Shown here piece by piece: positions 20,208 through 28,987 of a stretch of DNA of 64,000 nt. This DNA is from Synechococcus sp. CCY 9618 (GTDB lineage Bacteria; Cyanobacteriota; Cyanobacteriia; PCC-6307; Cyanobiaceae). The position numbers and the translations under genes are program-made. The first letter of the stretch is position 1. Each line of letters begins with the position of its first letter. Below the pieces are notes generated by a model. The model made no database searches, was not told where the DNA came from, and was given only the letters and a program-made list of their open reading frames with translations. The stretch is taken from positions 124,001 through 188,000 of the forward strand of contig NZ_JAFKRG010000048.1 in assembly GCF_019038415.1 (NCBI RefSeq), in the 5' to 3' direction.

Positions 20208-22064
20208 TCAGGTGGCGGCGGGTTTTCCGGCCGGCCTGGGGACCGGCCGGGTGGGGGGCACCTTCTCGATCACCAGCAGGGCTTCGGCGATCTGGCGGGC
20301 CGCCGGCAGGGCCACGGTGGAACCGTAGGCGTTGCCCCCCTGGGGCTCGTCGACCACCACCAGCACCACGTAGCTGGGGTCCTCCGACGGCAGGATCGCC
20401 ACGAAGCTGCAGATCCTGGCTCCGGGGATGTAGACCCCATTGCGGGCCTTCTGAGCGGTGCCGGTCTTGCCGGCGATCCGGTAGCCGGGGATCTTCATGC
20501 CCTTGCCCGAGCCGTTCTCCACCACCGACTCCATCCAGTCGACGACGGTGCGTGTCACCTTCGGATCCAGCAGTTGCACCCCCGTGGGGGAGCTGGAACT
20601 GGCCAGGGCTTCGCCTGAGCGCAGGCCCCGGGTGATGTGGGGGCTCACCAGCCGGCCGCCGTTGGCGAGCATTGCATGCAGCTGCAGCAGCTTCAGAGGG
20701 GTGAGGGAGAACCCCTGACCGAAGGCGGCCACCGCGGGCTCGATCGGGGCCGAGGTGAATTCGCTGCGGCTCTTCAGCTGACCGGCCACGGCTCCGGGCA
20801 GGTCCGTGTCCGGCATGTCGTCGATGCCCATGGCATGCAACCAGTGCCAGAAGCGATCCCGTTTCACATTGGCCATCGCCCTGACCATGCCGACGTTGCT
20901 GGAGACCTGCAGCACGGTGGGGAAATCGATCAGGCCGTTGGCGCGGCGATCGTGGTTGAAGATCGGCCAGCCGCCGATTTCCAGCTGACCCACGTCGTTG
21001 ACCTTGTCGCCGGGGCGGATCGCCTTCTCCTGCAGGGCCAGGGCCAGGTTGATGGGCTTGAAGGTGGAGCCGGGTTCGTAGAGGTCCTGCACCGACCATT
21101 CCCGGAACAGTCCGGGGTTGTAGCTCCAGAAGCGGTTGGGGTCGTAGCTGGGCGTGGAGGCCAGTGCCAGGATCTCGCCGTTGCGGGCGTTCATCACCAG
21201 GGCGGCCCCGCGTTTGGCTTTCCATTGCTTCACCTGCTTGCCGAGCGCCTGCTGGGCCACCTGCTGCAGGCGGGCATCCAGGGTGAGCTGCAGCCGCAGG
21301 TCGTCGCCGTACAGCGCTCCGGCCTGGAGCCCTTCCGGCAGAGGGGTGCCGTCGGCCCCGCGGCGCATGCTCAGGGTCACCTCCTGGCGCCGCAGGTCCC
21401 GATCCCGGCTCTGTTCCAGGCCGGCCTGGGCCACCCGTTCCAGGTTGAGGAAGCCCACCACGTTGGCGAACAGCTGGCCCTGCGGGTAAACCCGCTGGGG
21501 ATAGGCCTCCAGGTCGAGGCCGCTGATGCCCAGCGCCCTCACCCGGTGGGCCGTTTCCGGATCCAGGCCGGTGGCGAGCTTGACGCCGCTGCGGCGGCTG
21601 CCGATGGTCCTGACCAGATCCTCCGTGGGGCGGGCCAGCACCACGGAGAGCTTTCGGGCCACGTCGGAGGCAGGGCGGATCTGCTGGGGTTCGTCGCCGG
21701 GCAGGTTGAAATAACGGGGATGGGCCCAGAGCGTGTAGCGCTCCTCGTCGAGGGCCACCAGCCGACCCATGCGATCCACGATGGTGCGGCGCTTGCCGAT
21801 GGGGGCGATCGACTGGGTCTGGATGGCCAGGGCCCGGGCCTGAAGCCGGGGGGCCTGCACCACCTGCAGCCAGGCCAGCCGGCCGGCCAGGCCGAGCAGC
21901 GCGGCGCAGAGCAGCAGGTACACCGCCAGCATCCTGCCGGGCGGGATCGGCTGGATCTCCACCACCCGACGTCCCTTCGATCCCGGCGACCGGCGGGGGG
22001 GCGGGCTGCCCGCAGTCGGTGGGGGACCGGAACCGCCGGCCCTCGGGCGGAAGGCGGCAGGCAT
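20208..22064 (-). CDS. ftsI: Penicillin-binding protein 2 / FtsI-type peptidoglycan transpeptidase
   Basis: 618 residues. A Pro/Gly/Arg-rich cytoplasmic leader is followed by one membrane helix (MLAVYLLLCAALLGLAGRL) and a non-penicillin-binding module. The transpeptidase domain carries the Ser motif EPGSTFKPIN (STFK), SSNVG, and KTGTAQ. It makes septal peptidoglycan cross-links. The ATG at 22064 overlaps the stop of the FtsL-like gene (TGATG). The frame stays open upstream, but only the part from 22064 looks like FtsI. Gene order ftsL-like then ftsI matches the dcw arrangement of other bacteria. Confidence 0.93.
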   Translation of the reverse strand: MPAAFRPRAGGSGPPPTAGSPPPRRSPGSKGRRVVEIQPIPPGRMLAVYLLLCAALLGLAGRLAWLQVVQAPRLQARALAIQTQSIAPIGKRRTIVDRMGRLVALDEERYTLWAHPRYFNLPGDEPQQIRPASDVARKLSVVLARPTEDLVRTIGSRRSGVKLATGLDPETAHRVRALGISGLDLEAYPQRVYPQGQLFANVVGFLNLERVAQAGLEQSRDRDLRRQEVTLSMRRGADGTPLPEGLQAGALYGDDLRLQLTLDARLQQVAQQALGKQVKQWKAKRGAALVMNARNGEILALASTPSYDPNRFWSYNPGLFREWSVQDLYEPGSTFKPINLALALQEKAIRPGDKVNDVGQLEIGGWPIFNHDRRANGLIDFPTVLQVSSNVGMVRAMANVKRDRFWHWLHAMGIDDMPDTDLPGAVAGQLKSRSEFTSAPIEPAVAAFGQGFSLTPLKLLQLHAMLANGGRLVSPHITRGLRSGEALASSSSPTGVQLLDPKVTRTVVDWMESVVENGSGKGMKIPGYRIAGKTGTAQKARNGVYIPGARICSFVAILPSEDPSYVVLVVVDEPQGGNAYGSTVALPAARQIAEALLVIEKVPPTRPVPRPAGKPAAT

Positions 22065-22537
22065 CAGTAGCCGGCCGGGATGGCCCGCAACTGGAAGCCG
22101 GCGAGCAGGGGCAGGGGTGAGCGGGGACGGGGGGCCTTCGGTTCGGGCAGATGGATGAGCTTCTCGCTGCTGGTGGGCTCCAGCAGCCCGGGCCGCCGCA
22201 CCACACTGAGGTGATGCTGCTCGAGGACAGCGGAGGCCTCCTGCATCCGGTGCTCCAGGGTCTTGGAGGCCTCCAGCTGGGTGAAGCTGTGGGCCCACTG
22301 GTTCTGCCAGTGAAGGGTCAGGGCACTGAGGCCGAGCATGGAGAGACCCAGTCCCACCAGGGCACCGGTGCTGATCCGATGCAGGCTGGCGAGCCAGGGG
22401 GCCTGGCGTTCGATGCGGCGGGCCGACAGCGACCCCTCGATCAGCCGCAGGGAACGCAGTTCCGGCAGGCGCTTCTGGCTGCGTGGGAGGGGGGAGGCGG
22501 CCAAGGGACCTGACGGGACTCTGCGCAAGTGAACCAC
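22064..22537 (-). CDS. FtsL-like single-pass membrane protein upstream of ftsI
   Basis: 157 residues. A basic cytoplasmic N-terminus of about 55 residues is followed by one membrane helix (about 56-77), then a heptad-like stretch (QLEASKTLEHRMQEASAVLE) and a Pro-rich tail. Size, topology and position (stop overlapping the ftsI start) are those of FtsL, the divisome bitopic protein. There is no strong sequence signature, since FtsL is poorly conserved, so the assignment is inference from context. Confidence 0.65.
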   Translation of the reverse strand: MVHLRRVPSGPLAASPLPRSQKRLPELRSLRLIEGSLSARRIERQAPWLASLHRISTGALVGLGLSMLGLSALTLHWQNQWAHSFTQLEASKTLEHRMQEASAVLEQHHLSVVRRPGLLEPTSSEKLIHLPEPKAPRPRSPLPLLAGFQLRAIPAGY

Positions 22538-22562
22538 CCCTGGGGGACGGCAGCAAGCGCTG

Positions 22563-24035
22563 TCAGTCGGCGAGAAAGAGGAGATTCATGAAGGTCAGGC
22601 CGTTCCAGAGGGCATGCATCAGCACGGCACTGGCCAGACGGCCGCTGCGCCAGCGCAGCCAGCCCAGCCCCAGACCCAGCACGAACAGGGGGGCCAGTTC
22701 CCCCAGGCTGAGGTGGGCCACGGCGAACACCGCCGCACTCAGCACCACCGCCGCCGGCCCCCCCAGCCTCTGACCCGCCACCGGCAGCAGCACGCCGCGG
22801 AAGAGGGTCTCCTCGAACAGGGGCGCCACCAGCAGGGCGGTGAAGGCGAAGCAGGCGAGAGCCAGGGGATCGGCACTGGTGAGCACCAGTTCCAGCAGGG
22901 GATTGCTGCCGCCCGGATCGGCCCAGATCCGGTCGATGGCCCAGCTCGAAGCCGTCACCACCGGCAGCACCATCAGCAGGGTGACCACGGCGCCGGCGAA
23001 GGCCGTGGCGATCGGTCGCCAGTGCCACTGCAGCCAGCCAGCCGCCGGCCTGGCACTGGGGCCCGGCAGCAGCAGGGCGAGCAGCAGCAGGGGAACGGCC
23101 ATCAGGGCCAGGTAGAGCACCAGCACCTCGATGCCCTGGCTCAGGGCCCTGGGGGTGGCCAGACGCTGCACCAAGGCCTGGAGAGCTGGTTGCACCAGCA
23201 GGGGCACCACCACCTCGCCGAGCACCACGAAGCCGCCGGCGATCAGCAGGATCACGTCGACGGGGGCCAGGGGTGGGCCCTGCAGCGGAGCCGCGGCCGG
23301 CAGTCTGCGGCGCCAGGCCAGCCAGAGCTGCCTGAGCAGCAGCACGACCCCCACGAGCAGGAAGAGAAGGGGCAGGAGGGTCACCGCCAGAAGCTTCAGC
23401 ACCAGCCCCAGCGAGCGCTGTTCCGCCGGGCACTCCCCCGGGTCTCCGGGAAGCTGCTCACAGACCAGCTGTTGCACGATCACGGGCGCCGACCAGGGGG
23501 CCAGCAGCTGCTGCCGCTGACCGGCGTCGATGCTGCGACCGGCCAGCAGGGCCTGGATCAGGGGGCGCCGGGGGGCATCCACCTGGTTCAGCAGCAGCCC
23601 GAGATCGGCGTCGCCGGTCGTGGTGGTGGCGGTCTCTCCGGAGCGCTCCAGCAGGGCGAGCTCCAGACGCCGCAGGGCCCTCGCCGGTTCCTCCGAGGCC
23701 TCCATCTGGCGCCGGAGCTCCTCCGTGAGGGTGCGGCGCGGCGTCTCCCCGGCCAGGGCCGGCTGCAGTCCCTCCGGCAGGGACCCGGCCGCCAGGGCCG
23801 ACAGTTCCAGCTGCCGCAGGCTGAGGGAATCCACCACCGACGGCCGGTCCAGGCTGTCGATCAGCCCTCCGACCCAGAGCAGGCCACTGAGGGCAAGGCT
23901 GAGCAAAGCCAGCGGCACCTTCCAGCCCGCAGGCGCAGAGGGTGGTCCGGATCGGGAAGGGGGACCGCTCAACCGGAGCACCTGGAGGGCATGGGGCCAT
24001 CGATTCTCCCCTGCGCCGGTGCCGGGCGGTCCCAT
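22563..24035 (-). CDS. CPBP-family intramembrane glutamic protease
   Basis: About 490 residues. One N-terminal membrane segment (KVPLALLSLALSGLLWVGG) is followed by a 200-residue extramembrane region, then several helices. The CPBP/Abi motif is in the C-terminal third: FEETLFRGVLLP (EExxxR) and, later, VAHLSLG and MHALWNGLTF (HxxxN). Such enzymes process membrane proteins; in cyanobacteria and plants the family is broad. I chose the ATG at 24035; the frame is open above it. The start is divergent from the next gene, 29 bases away. Substrate unknown. Confidence 0.85.
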   Translation of the reverse strand: MGPPGTGAGENRWPHALQVLRLSGPPSRSGPPSAPAGWKVPLALLSLALSGLLWVGGLIDSLDRPSVVDSLSLRQLELSALAAGSLPEGLQPALAGETPRRTLTEELRRQMEASEEPARALRRLELALLERSGETATTTTGDADLGLLLNQVDAPRRPLIQALLAGRSIDAGQRQQLLAPWSAPVIVQQLVCEQLPGDPGECPAEQRSLGLVLKLLAVTLLPLLFLLVGVVLLLRQLWLAWRRRLPAAAPLQGPPLAPVDVILLIAGGFVVLGEVVVPLLVQPALQALVQRLATPRALSQGIEVLVLYLALMAVPLLLLALLLPGPSARPAAGWLQWHWRPIATAFAGAVVTLLMVLPVVTASSWAIDRIWADPGGSNPLLELVLTSADPLALACFAFTALLVAPLFEETLFRGVLLPVAGQRLGGPAAVVLSAAVFAVAHLSLGELAPLFVLGLGLGWLRWRSGRLASAVLMHALWNGLTFMNLLFLAD

Positions 24036-24063
24036 ACGATGGCCCCCCCGCGCCACAGGCACC

Positions 24064-25389
24064 TTGCCCCTTCGCATCGTGCTGGTCCGCCATGGCCTCA
24101 GCAGCTTCAACCTGGAGCAACGCATCCAGGGCCGGGACGACCTCTCCAGCCTCACCGAAGCGGGCCAGCTCCAGGCCCGTCGCACGGGAGAGGCCCTGAG
24201 GGAGCTTGGCTTCCAGGCGGCCTACAGCTCACCCCTGCAGCGGGCCAGGGCCACGGCGGAGCTTCTGCTGGCCAGTCAGGGAGCGGATCTGGCGCCCGCC
24301 TTCCACGACGATCTGCTGGAGATCGATCTGGGCCCCTGGAGCGGGCTCCTGCGCAGCGAGCTGCGGGCCCTGGATCCGGAGCAGGAGCGCCGCTGGCGCG
24401 AAGCCCCGGAAACCATGGAGCTGCGGCGGGCCGACGGCAGCGTCTACCGACCGGTGCCGGAGCTGCTGGAGCAGGCGGCCCGCTTCGCCGACGGGCTGCT
24501 GGCCCGCCACGGCGACGGCGACACGGTGCTCGTGGTGGCCCACAACGCCATCCTGCGCTGTCTGGTGCTGCACCTGCTCGGGCTCCCGGCCAGCGGCTTC
24601 CTGCGCCTGCGGCTCGACAACGCCGCCATCTCGGTGCTCAATCTGACCCGCGCCGGGGGTGGTCGCCCCCAGGTGCAGCTGGAGTCGCTCAACGGCACCG
24701 CCCACCTGGGGACGGCCCTTCCCCCCGCCGGCCCCGGCTGCCGCCTGCTGCTGGTGCGCCACGGCGAAACCGACTGGAACCGGGAAGGGCGTTTCCAGGG
24801 CCAGATCGACATCCCCCTCAACGCCCATGGACTGGCCCAGGCGGAGGCGGCACGGGCCTTCCTCGCCCCGGTACCCATGCAGCGGGCCTACAGCAGCGAC
24901 ATGGCCCGCCCCCTGCGCACGGCGGAGGTCATCCTCTGCTCCCATCCCGGCGTGCCGCTCACCACCACCCGGGGCCTGCGCGAGATCGGCCACGGCCTCT
25001 GGGAGGGCCGGCTGGAGAGCGAGATCGCCGCCGGCTGGCCCGATCTCCTGGCCGACTGGAAGCGCACCCCCCAGACCGTGCAGATGCCCGAAGGGGAAAC
25101 CATCGCTGAGGTCTGGGACCGGTCCCTGGCGGCCTGGAACCGGATCGTCGCCGGCCTGGGGGCCCGGGAGACGGCCCTGGTGGTCGCCCACGACGCCGTC
25201 AACAAGACCATCCTCTGCGCCCTGCTGGGCCTCAGCCCCGCCGACATCTGGATGGTGAAACAGGGCAACGGCGGCGTCACCGTGGTGGACTATCCCCGCG
25301 GGATTGCTGCTCCTCCGGTGGTGGCCAGCCTCAACCTCACCGCCCATCTTGGGGGTGTGCTCGACCGCACCGCCGCCGGCGCCCTCTAG
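24064..25389 (+). CDS. Histidine phosphatase family protein with two phosphoglycerate-mutase domains
   Basis: About 441 residues from a TTG at 24064 (MPLRIVLVRHGLSSF); no ATG or GTG lies closer to the first domain. Two tandem domains each begin with an RHG motif: VLVRHGLSSFNLEQRIQGRD and, after a linker, LLVRHGETDWNREGRFQGQ. Each also has the second His segment (VVAHNAILRCL and VVAHDAVNKTI). Cyanobacterial relatives include metal-independent phosphoserine phosphatases, so serine synthesis is one plausible role. The first domain keeps its catalytic residues too. Function remains a family-level inference. Confidence 0.85.
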   Translation: MPLRIVLVRHGLSSFNLEQRIQGRDDLSSLTEAGQLQARRTGEALRELGFQAAYSSPLQRARATAELLLASQGADLAPAFHDDLLEIDLGPWSGLLRSELRALDPEQERRWREAPETMELRRADGSVYRPVPELLEQAARFADGLLARHGDGDTVLVVAHNAILRCLVLHLLGLPASGFLRLRLDNAAISVLNLTRAGGGRPQVQLESLNGTAHLGTALPPAGPGCRLLLVRHGETDWNREGRFQGQIDIPLNAHGLAQAEAARAFLAPVPMQRAYSSDMARPLRTAEVILCSHPGVPLTTTRGLREIGHGLWEGRLESEIAAGWPDLLADWKRTPQTVQMPEGETIAEVWDRSLAAWNRIVAGLGARETALVVAHDAVNKTILCALLGLSPADIWMVKQGNGGVTVVDYPRGIAAPPVVASLNLTAHLGGVLDRTAAGAL

Positions 25390-25421
25390 CCCGTCCCTGT
25401 CTGCCCCCGAGGTGCTCCGCC

Positions 25422-26702
25422 ATGGACCGTCGCCTGCTGATCCGAGGGGTGCAGCTGCTGGAAGGCCCCGACCGGCCGGCGCGGCAGGCGGATGTGCTGC
25501 TCGAGGCTGGCGTGCTCCGGGCGATCGATCCGGTCCTGAGCGGGGAGATCGCCGGGAACCTGGAGAGTGTCGATGGCCGCGGCTGGTGGCTGGGGCCGGC
25601 CCTGGTGGATCCCCACAGCGTGCTGGAGGACCCGCTCCAGGGCCGGGCCGAGACCCTTGCCAGCCTGGCGGCGGCGGCCGCCGCCGGTGGCTATGGAACC
25701 GTGGCCCTGCTGCCCTGGGCCTCCACCTGGCGGGACCGGCCCGAGCGGCTGGGCCTCGACTGGCCCGAACCCCTGCGGCTGCTGTGCTGGGGAAGCTTCA
25801 GCCTCGATGGCCTCGACCGGGAACTGGCTCCCCACGGCGACCAGCTCGAGGCCGGAGCCTGCGGTCTGGCGGGTGGCGCTGCCCTGCCGCCGATCGACCT
25901 GCTGGAGCGGGGGCTCAGCCTGGGTGAGACGGCGGATCGGCCGGTGCTGCTGCCGCCGCGGGATGGCTCCCTGGCGGAGCGCGGCTTCGTGCGGGAGCGG
26001 GTGGAGGCCCTGCGAGCCGGCTGGCCCCTTGATCCCCCCGCCAGCGAAACCATTCCCCTCGAGACCCTGCTGTCCCTGGCCGACGACCTTCCCGCCCCGG
26101 CCCTGCGGCTGATGAACCTGTCCACCGCCGAGGCGGTGGAGAGGTTGCGGCGCCAGCCCCGGCCGCCGATGGCCTCGGTGGGCTGGTGGCATCTGGTGGC
26201 GGACAGCGGAGGTCTCGATCCGGCCGAGGAAGGCTGGCGGCTGGTGCCCTCGCTGGGGGGACCCGAGGATCGCCGGTCCCTGATCAGGGGCCTGGCCGAT
26301 GGCCTGATCACCGCGGTCGCGGTCCATCACGTGGCCCTGGATCCGGAGGAGCAGCTGCTGCCCCTCGACCAGCGCCGGCCCGGAGTGGCGGGCCACGGGC
26401 TGGTGCTGCCCCTGCTGTGGGAGGAACTGGTGGGCCGCCAGGGCTGGCGGCCGGAGCAGCTCTGGCAGGTGCTCTGCTGGGGCCCCTCCCGGTTTCTGGA
26501 CCTGCCGGAAGCCGTTCTGGAGCCCGGCAGCCGCCACTGGCTGCTGTTCGATCCCGGGCGGACCTGGCGCTGGCCCGAAGAGGGCACGGGCTCCCTGGCC
26601 GCCAACCGGCCCTGTAGGGAGCGCCTGCTGCAGGGTCGGGTGATCGCCTCCGGCCTCAGCGATCCGGCGAGCTGGGCGCTGGCAGCGGACCCGCCGACGT
26701 GA
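25422..26702 (+). CDS. Dihydroorotase-like amidohydrolase-fold protein lacking metal ligands
   Basis: A 426-residue protein. The start RLLIRGVQLLEGP and GPALVDPHSVLEDP parallel dihydroorotase (usual DxHxH then REP), but the second His of HxH is Val and the REP Arg is lost (LEDP). The end, LLFDPGRTWRWPEEG, resembles the C-terminal beta-sandwich of the family. The carbamylated Lys and later His ligands are not apparent. It is therefore probably a non-catalytic homologue, as known for non-catalytic DHOase partners of aspartate transcarbamylase. It overlaps lepB tail to tail by 47 bases. Confidence 0.75.
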   Translation: MDRRLLIRGVQLLEGPDRPARQADVLLEAGVLRAIDPVLSGEIAGNLESVDGRGWWLGPALVDPHSVLEDPLQGRAETLASLAAAAAAGGYGTVALLPWASTWRDRPERLGLDWPEPLRLLCWGSFSLDGLDRELAPHGDQLEAGACGLAGGAALPPIDLLERGLSLGETADRPVLLPPRDGSLAERGFVRERVEALRAGWPLDPPASETIPLETLLSLADDLPAPALRLMNLSTAEAVERLRRQPRPPMASVGWWHLVADSGGLDPAEEGWRLVPSLGGPEDRRSLIRGLADGLITAVAVHHVALDPEEQLLPLDQRRPGVAGHGLVLPLLWEELVGRQGWRPEQLWQVLCWGPSRFLDLPEAVLEPGSRHWLLFDPGRTWRWPEEGTGSLAANRPCRERLLQGRVIASGLSDPASWALAADPPT

Positions 26703-27402
26703 ACGGGAAGAAACGCCAGAAGGCGCGGCCGATCAGCTCGCTCTCCGGGAGCAGCGGGCCGCCGGGCCAGAAGCGGGCATCCCAGCTGTTGGCCCGGTTG
26801 TCCCCCATCACCACCAGATGGCCGGGGGGCACCACCACGTCGATGGTGCGGCAGGGACCGACCCCCTGTCGATCGACGGGGCAGTAGTTCCGGACGTAGG
26901 GCTCGTCGAGGGGGCGACCGTTGATGCTGACCCGACCGCGGGGGTCGGCCGTCACCCGCTCCCCCGGCAGCCCGATGACGCGCTTGATGTAGGCGTCGCA
27001 GGCCGGCTGCTGGATACCCGGCAGGGAGCCGATCAGGGGCAGGTTGACCAGGAGGCAGCGCAGGGGACCCGGCTTGGTGGGACCGGTGAGGATCGGATCG
27101 AAGTGATAGGGCGAGCGGAACACCACCACTTCCCCACGCCTGGGCCCCCGGTTGCGGAAGCTGATCTTTTCCACCAGCAGCCGGTCCTGGAGCTGGAGCC
27201 CCGGCAGCATCGAACCGGAGGGGATGTAGCGGGCCTCCAGCAGGAACTGGCGGATACCGAGGGCCACCGCCAGGGTGATGAGCACGCTGCGCCAGAAGGC
27301 CCAGGGGTTTTCCTCCCCTTCCTGGCGGCCTCCCGGCTGACCCTCTGGAGCGGGGGGCCGGGAACGGTCGCCGTCGTCGGCCAGGGGATCCGAGGGGGTC
27401 AA
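26656..27402 (-). CDS. lepB: Signal peptidase I
   Basis: About 248 residues. A polar Pro/Asp/Gly-rich leader precedes the membrane anchor (SVLITLAVALGIRQFLLEA). The catalytic Ser is in YIPSGSMLPGLQ, the general-base Lys in YIKRVIGLPGERV, and the late box is GDNRANSWDARFWPGG. It removes signal peptides at the periplasmic face. The start is uncertain. A TTG at 27402 lies downstream of a plausible minus-strand -10 (TAATCT, 27437-27442); an ATG at 27471 would overlap the divergent gene start at 27470. Confidence 0.9.
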   Translation of the reverse strand: MTPSDPLADDGDRSRPPAPEGQPGGRQEGEENPWAFWRSVLITLAVALGIRQFLLEARYIPSGSMLPGLQLQDRLLVEKISFRNRGPRRGEVVVFRSPYHFDPILTGPTKPGPLRCLLVNLPLIGSLPGIQQPACDAYIKRVIGLPGERVTADPRGRVSINGRPLDEPYVRNYCPVDRQGVGPCRTIDVVVPPGHLVVMGDNRANSWDARFWPGGPLLPESELIGRAFWRFFPFTSAGPLPAPSSPDR

Positions 27403-27436
27403 GGGGCTCGTGCGACAGGTTCCGTGGACGGGAGGC

Positions 27437-27442
27437 AGATTA
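27437..27442 (-). promoter_or_regulatory. Possible -10 element for lepB
   Basis: TAATCT on the minus strand, 35 bases upstream of the TTG proposed as the lepB start. No good -35 hexamer is visible. It is the main reason to prefer the downstream start. Confidence 0.35.
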
Positions 27443-27469
27443 GGCACGCATCCGCCCGCCGCGTCCCCC

Positions 27470-28987
27470 ATGGCACGCCCACGCTGGCACCAGACCCTGG
27501 CCTTTCCCACAAGTGGCCCGGGCCGGCGCTGGGACCGGTTCGTGGCGCTCTGGGCCGCCGTCAATCTGGTGTGGGTGGCCTTCGACATCACCTACATCCC
27601 GCTGCGCACCTTCTGGCTGCAGCGCAATCTCTATCCGCTGCCCTCGGTGCCCCTGGCGGTGCCGCTCACCTTCATCCCCGACATCACTCCCTGGGTGGAC
27701 CCGGTGAAGGGGATCGAACCCCACCGGGAGACCCAGGCCTACCTGCGCCAGTTCGACAGGCTCGACACCGCCATGCGCCAGGGGCCGCGCGGGTCCCTGA
27801 CCGCCTCCCAGCGCCAGCTGCTGGAGGAGCAGGTGCGGCTCACCGAGGAGATGATCGACTCCAACCCGATGCTGGCGTCCGGCACCTCCGGCACCCTGGA
27901 GAAGATCAAGAACCGCCTGCGCCAGCGGGCCGACCAGGATTCGGCCAAGCAGGCCGCCGCCGCCCTGCTCACCCCCACCTGGCTCGCCACCCACCCCTGG
28001 GAGCAGGAACGGCTGTTCTGGCGCCAGCAGGTGCTCCCGCTGGTGGCCACCACCTACTGGCGGTCGATCGACGAGAACGGGCGCCCCACCGACCATTTCT
28101 GGCGCTACGACCTGATCCTCTTCCAGAGCGTCTTCGCCCTGGACATCCTGCTGCGGGCCCTGCGCCTGCGCCGCCGCCTGCCGGGCCTCAGCTGGGGCCG
28201 GGCCCTGCTGCGGCGCTGGATCGATCTGCCCCTGCTGCTGCCCTTCTGGCGCTGGCTGCGGGTGGTGCCCGTGCTGGAGCGCCTCCACACCAGCGGGCTG
28301 ATCACCATCGAACCGATCCGCGCCGTGATCAGCCGGGGCGTGGTCGCCCTGCTGGCGGTGGAGCTGTTCGAGGTGCTGGCCCTGCAGCTGATCGACGGCC
28401 TGCAGCAACTGATCCGCTCCCGCCGCTGGCCGATGCGGATCCGGGCCCTGCGCAGCCACCAGACAGTGGTGAACAACGAGGAACGGGAGCTGGTGGAACT
28501 GGTGCGGATCTGGGGTCCGCTGCTGCTGGTGCGGGTGGCTCCGCGGCTGGCCCCTGAACTCCAAGGGGTGCTCAGCCATGCCCTGCAGCAGAGCGTGCAG
28601 AACGCGATCGTGCCGCCGGGCCTGCGCCAGCTGCAGCCGCTGCTGCAGGTGGAGAAGGGGCTCAGCCGTCAGCTGGCCGTGGGCATGGTGGAGAGCCTGC
28701 TCGATCTCACCCGCAGCACCGGGGAGCGACTCAGCCGGCGCGACGACCAGCAGCTCGAACTGCTGCAGCGGTTCATCGACCGCTTCTGGGAGGAGCTGGC
28801 CGAGGCCCTGGAGAGCGGGCCGGTGCTGGAACGCTCCCAGCAGTTGCTGTGCACCTTCCTCGAGGAGTTCAAGGGCACCTACCTGAGCCAGATCAGCCGG
28901 GCCGGAATCGAAGGCCTGATCGAGGAGCTGGACCAGCTGATGGTGAAGGGCGCCCGGGAGTCGGAGCAACGGGAGGATGCCGGCTAG
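27470..28987 (+). CDS. Uncharacterised membrane protein with ion-channel-like helical segment
   Basis: 505 residues, starting MARPRWHQTLAFPTSGPG. One hydrophobic segment lies near residues 22-45 (FVALWAAVNLVWVAFDITYI). A charged, helical soluble part follows. A middle block at about 205-310 reads YDLILFQSVFALDILLRALR, then an Arg-rich stretch, then WIDLPLLLPFWRWLRVVPVL, which resembles the S3-S4 pattern of voltage-sensor-like channels. The C-terminal 200 residues are amphipathic helices. I do not recognise a named family; the channel idea is inference from pattern only. Its ATG abuts the divergent lepB region. Confidence 0.65.
   Translation: MARPRWHQTLAFPTSGPGRRWDRFVALWAAVNLVWVAFDITYIPLRTFWLQRNLYPLPSVPLAVPLTFIPDITPWVDPVKGIEPHRETQAYLRQFDRLDTAMRQGPRGSLTASQRQLLEEQVRLTEEMIDSNPMLASGTSGTLEKIKNRLRQRADQDSAKQAAAALLTPTWLATHPWEQERLFWRQQVLPLVATTYWRSIDENGRPTDHFWRYDLILFQSVFALDILLRALRLRRRLPGLSWGRALLRRWIDLPLLLPFWRWLRVVPVLERLHTSGLITIEPIRAVISRGVVALLAVELFEVLALQLIDGLQQLIRSRRWPMRIRALRSHQTVVNNEERELVELVRIWGPLLLVRVAPRLAPELQGVLSHALQQSVQNAIVPPGLRQLQPLLQVEKGLSRQLAVGMVESLLDLTRSTGERLSRRDDQQLELLQRFIDRFWEELAEALESGPVLERSQQLLCTFLEEFKGTYLSQISRAGIEGLIEELDQLMVKGARESEQREDAG

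Noticed and set aside
22065-22556. N-terminal extension of the ftsI frame over the FtsL-like gene
   Set aside because: It runs through the FtsL-like gene in another frame and is Pro/Arg-rich. The FtsI leader begins credibly at 22064, where the preceding gene stops.
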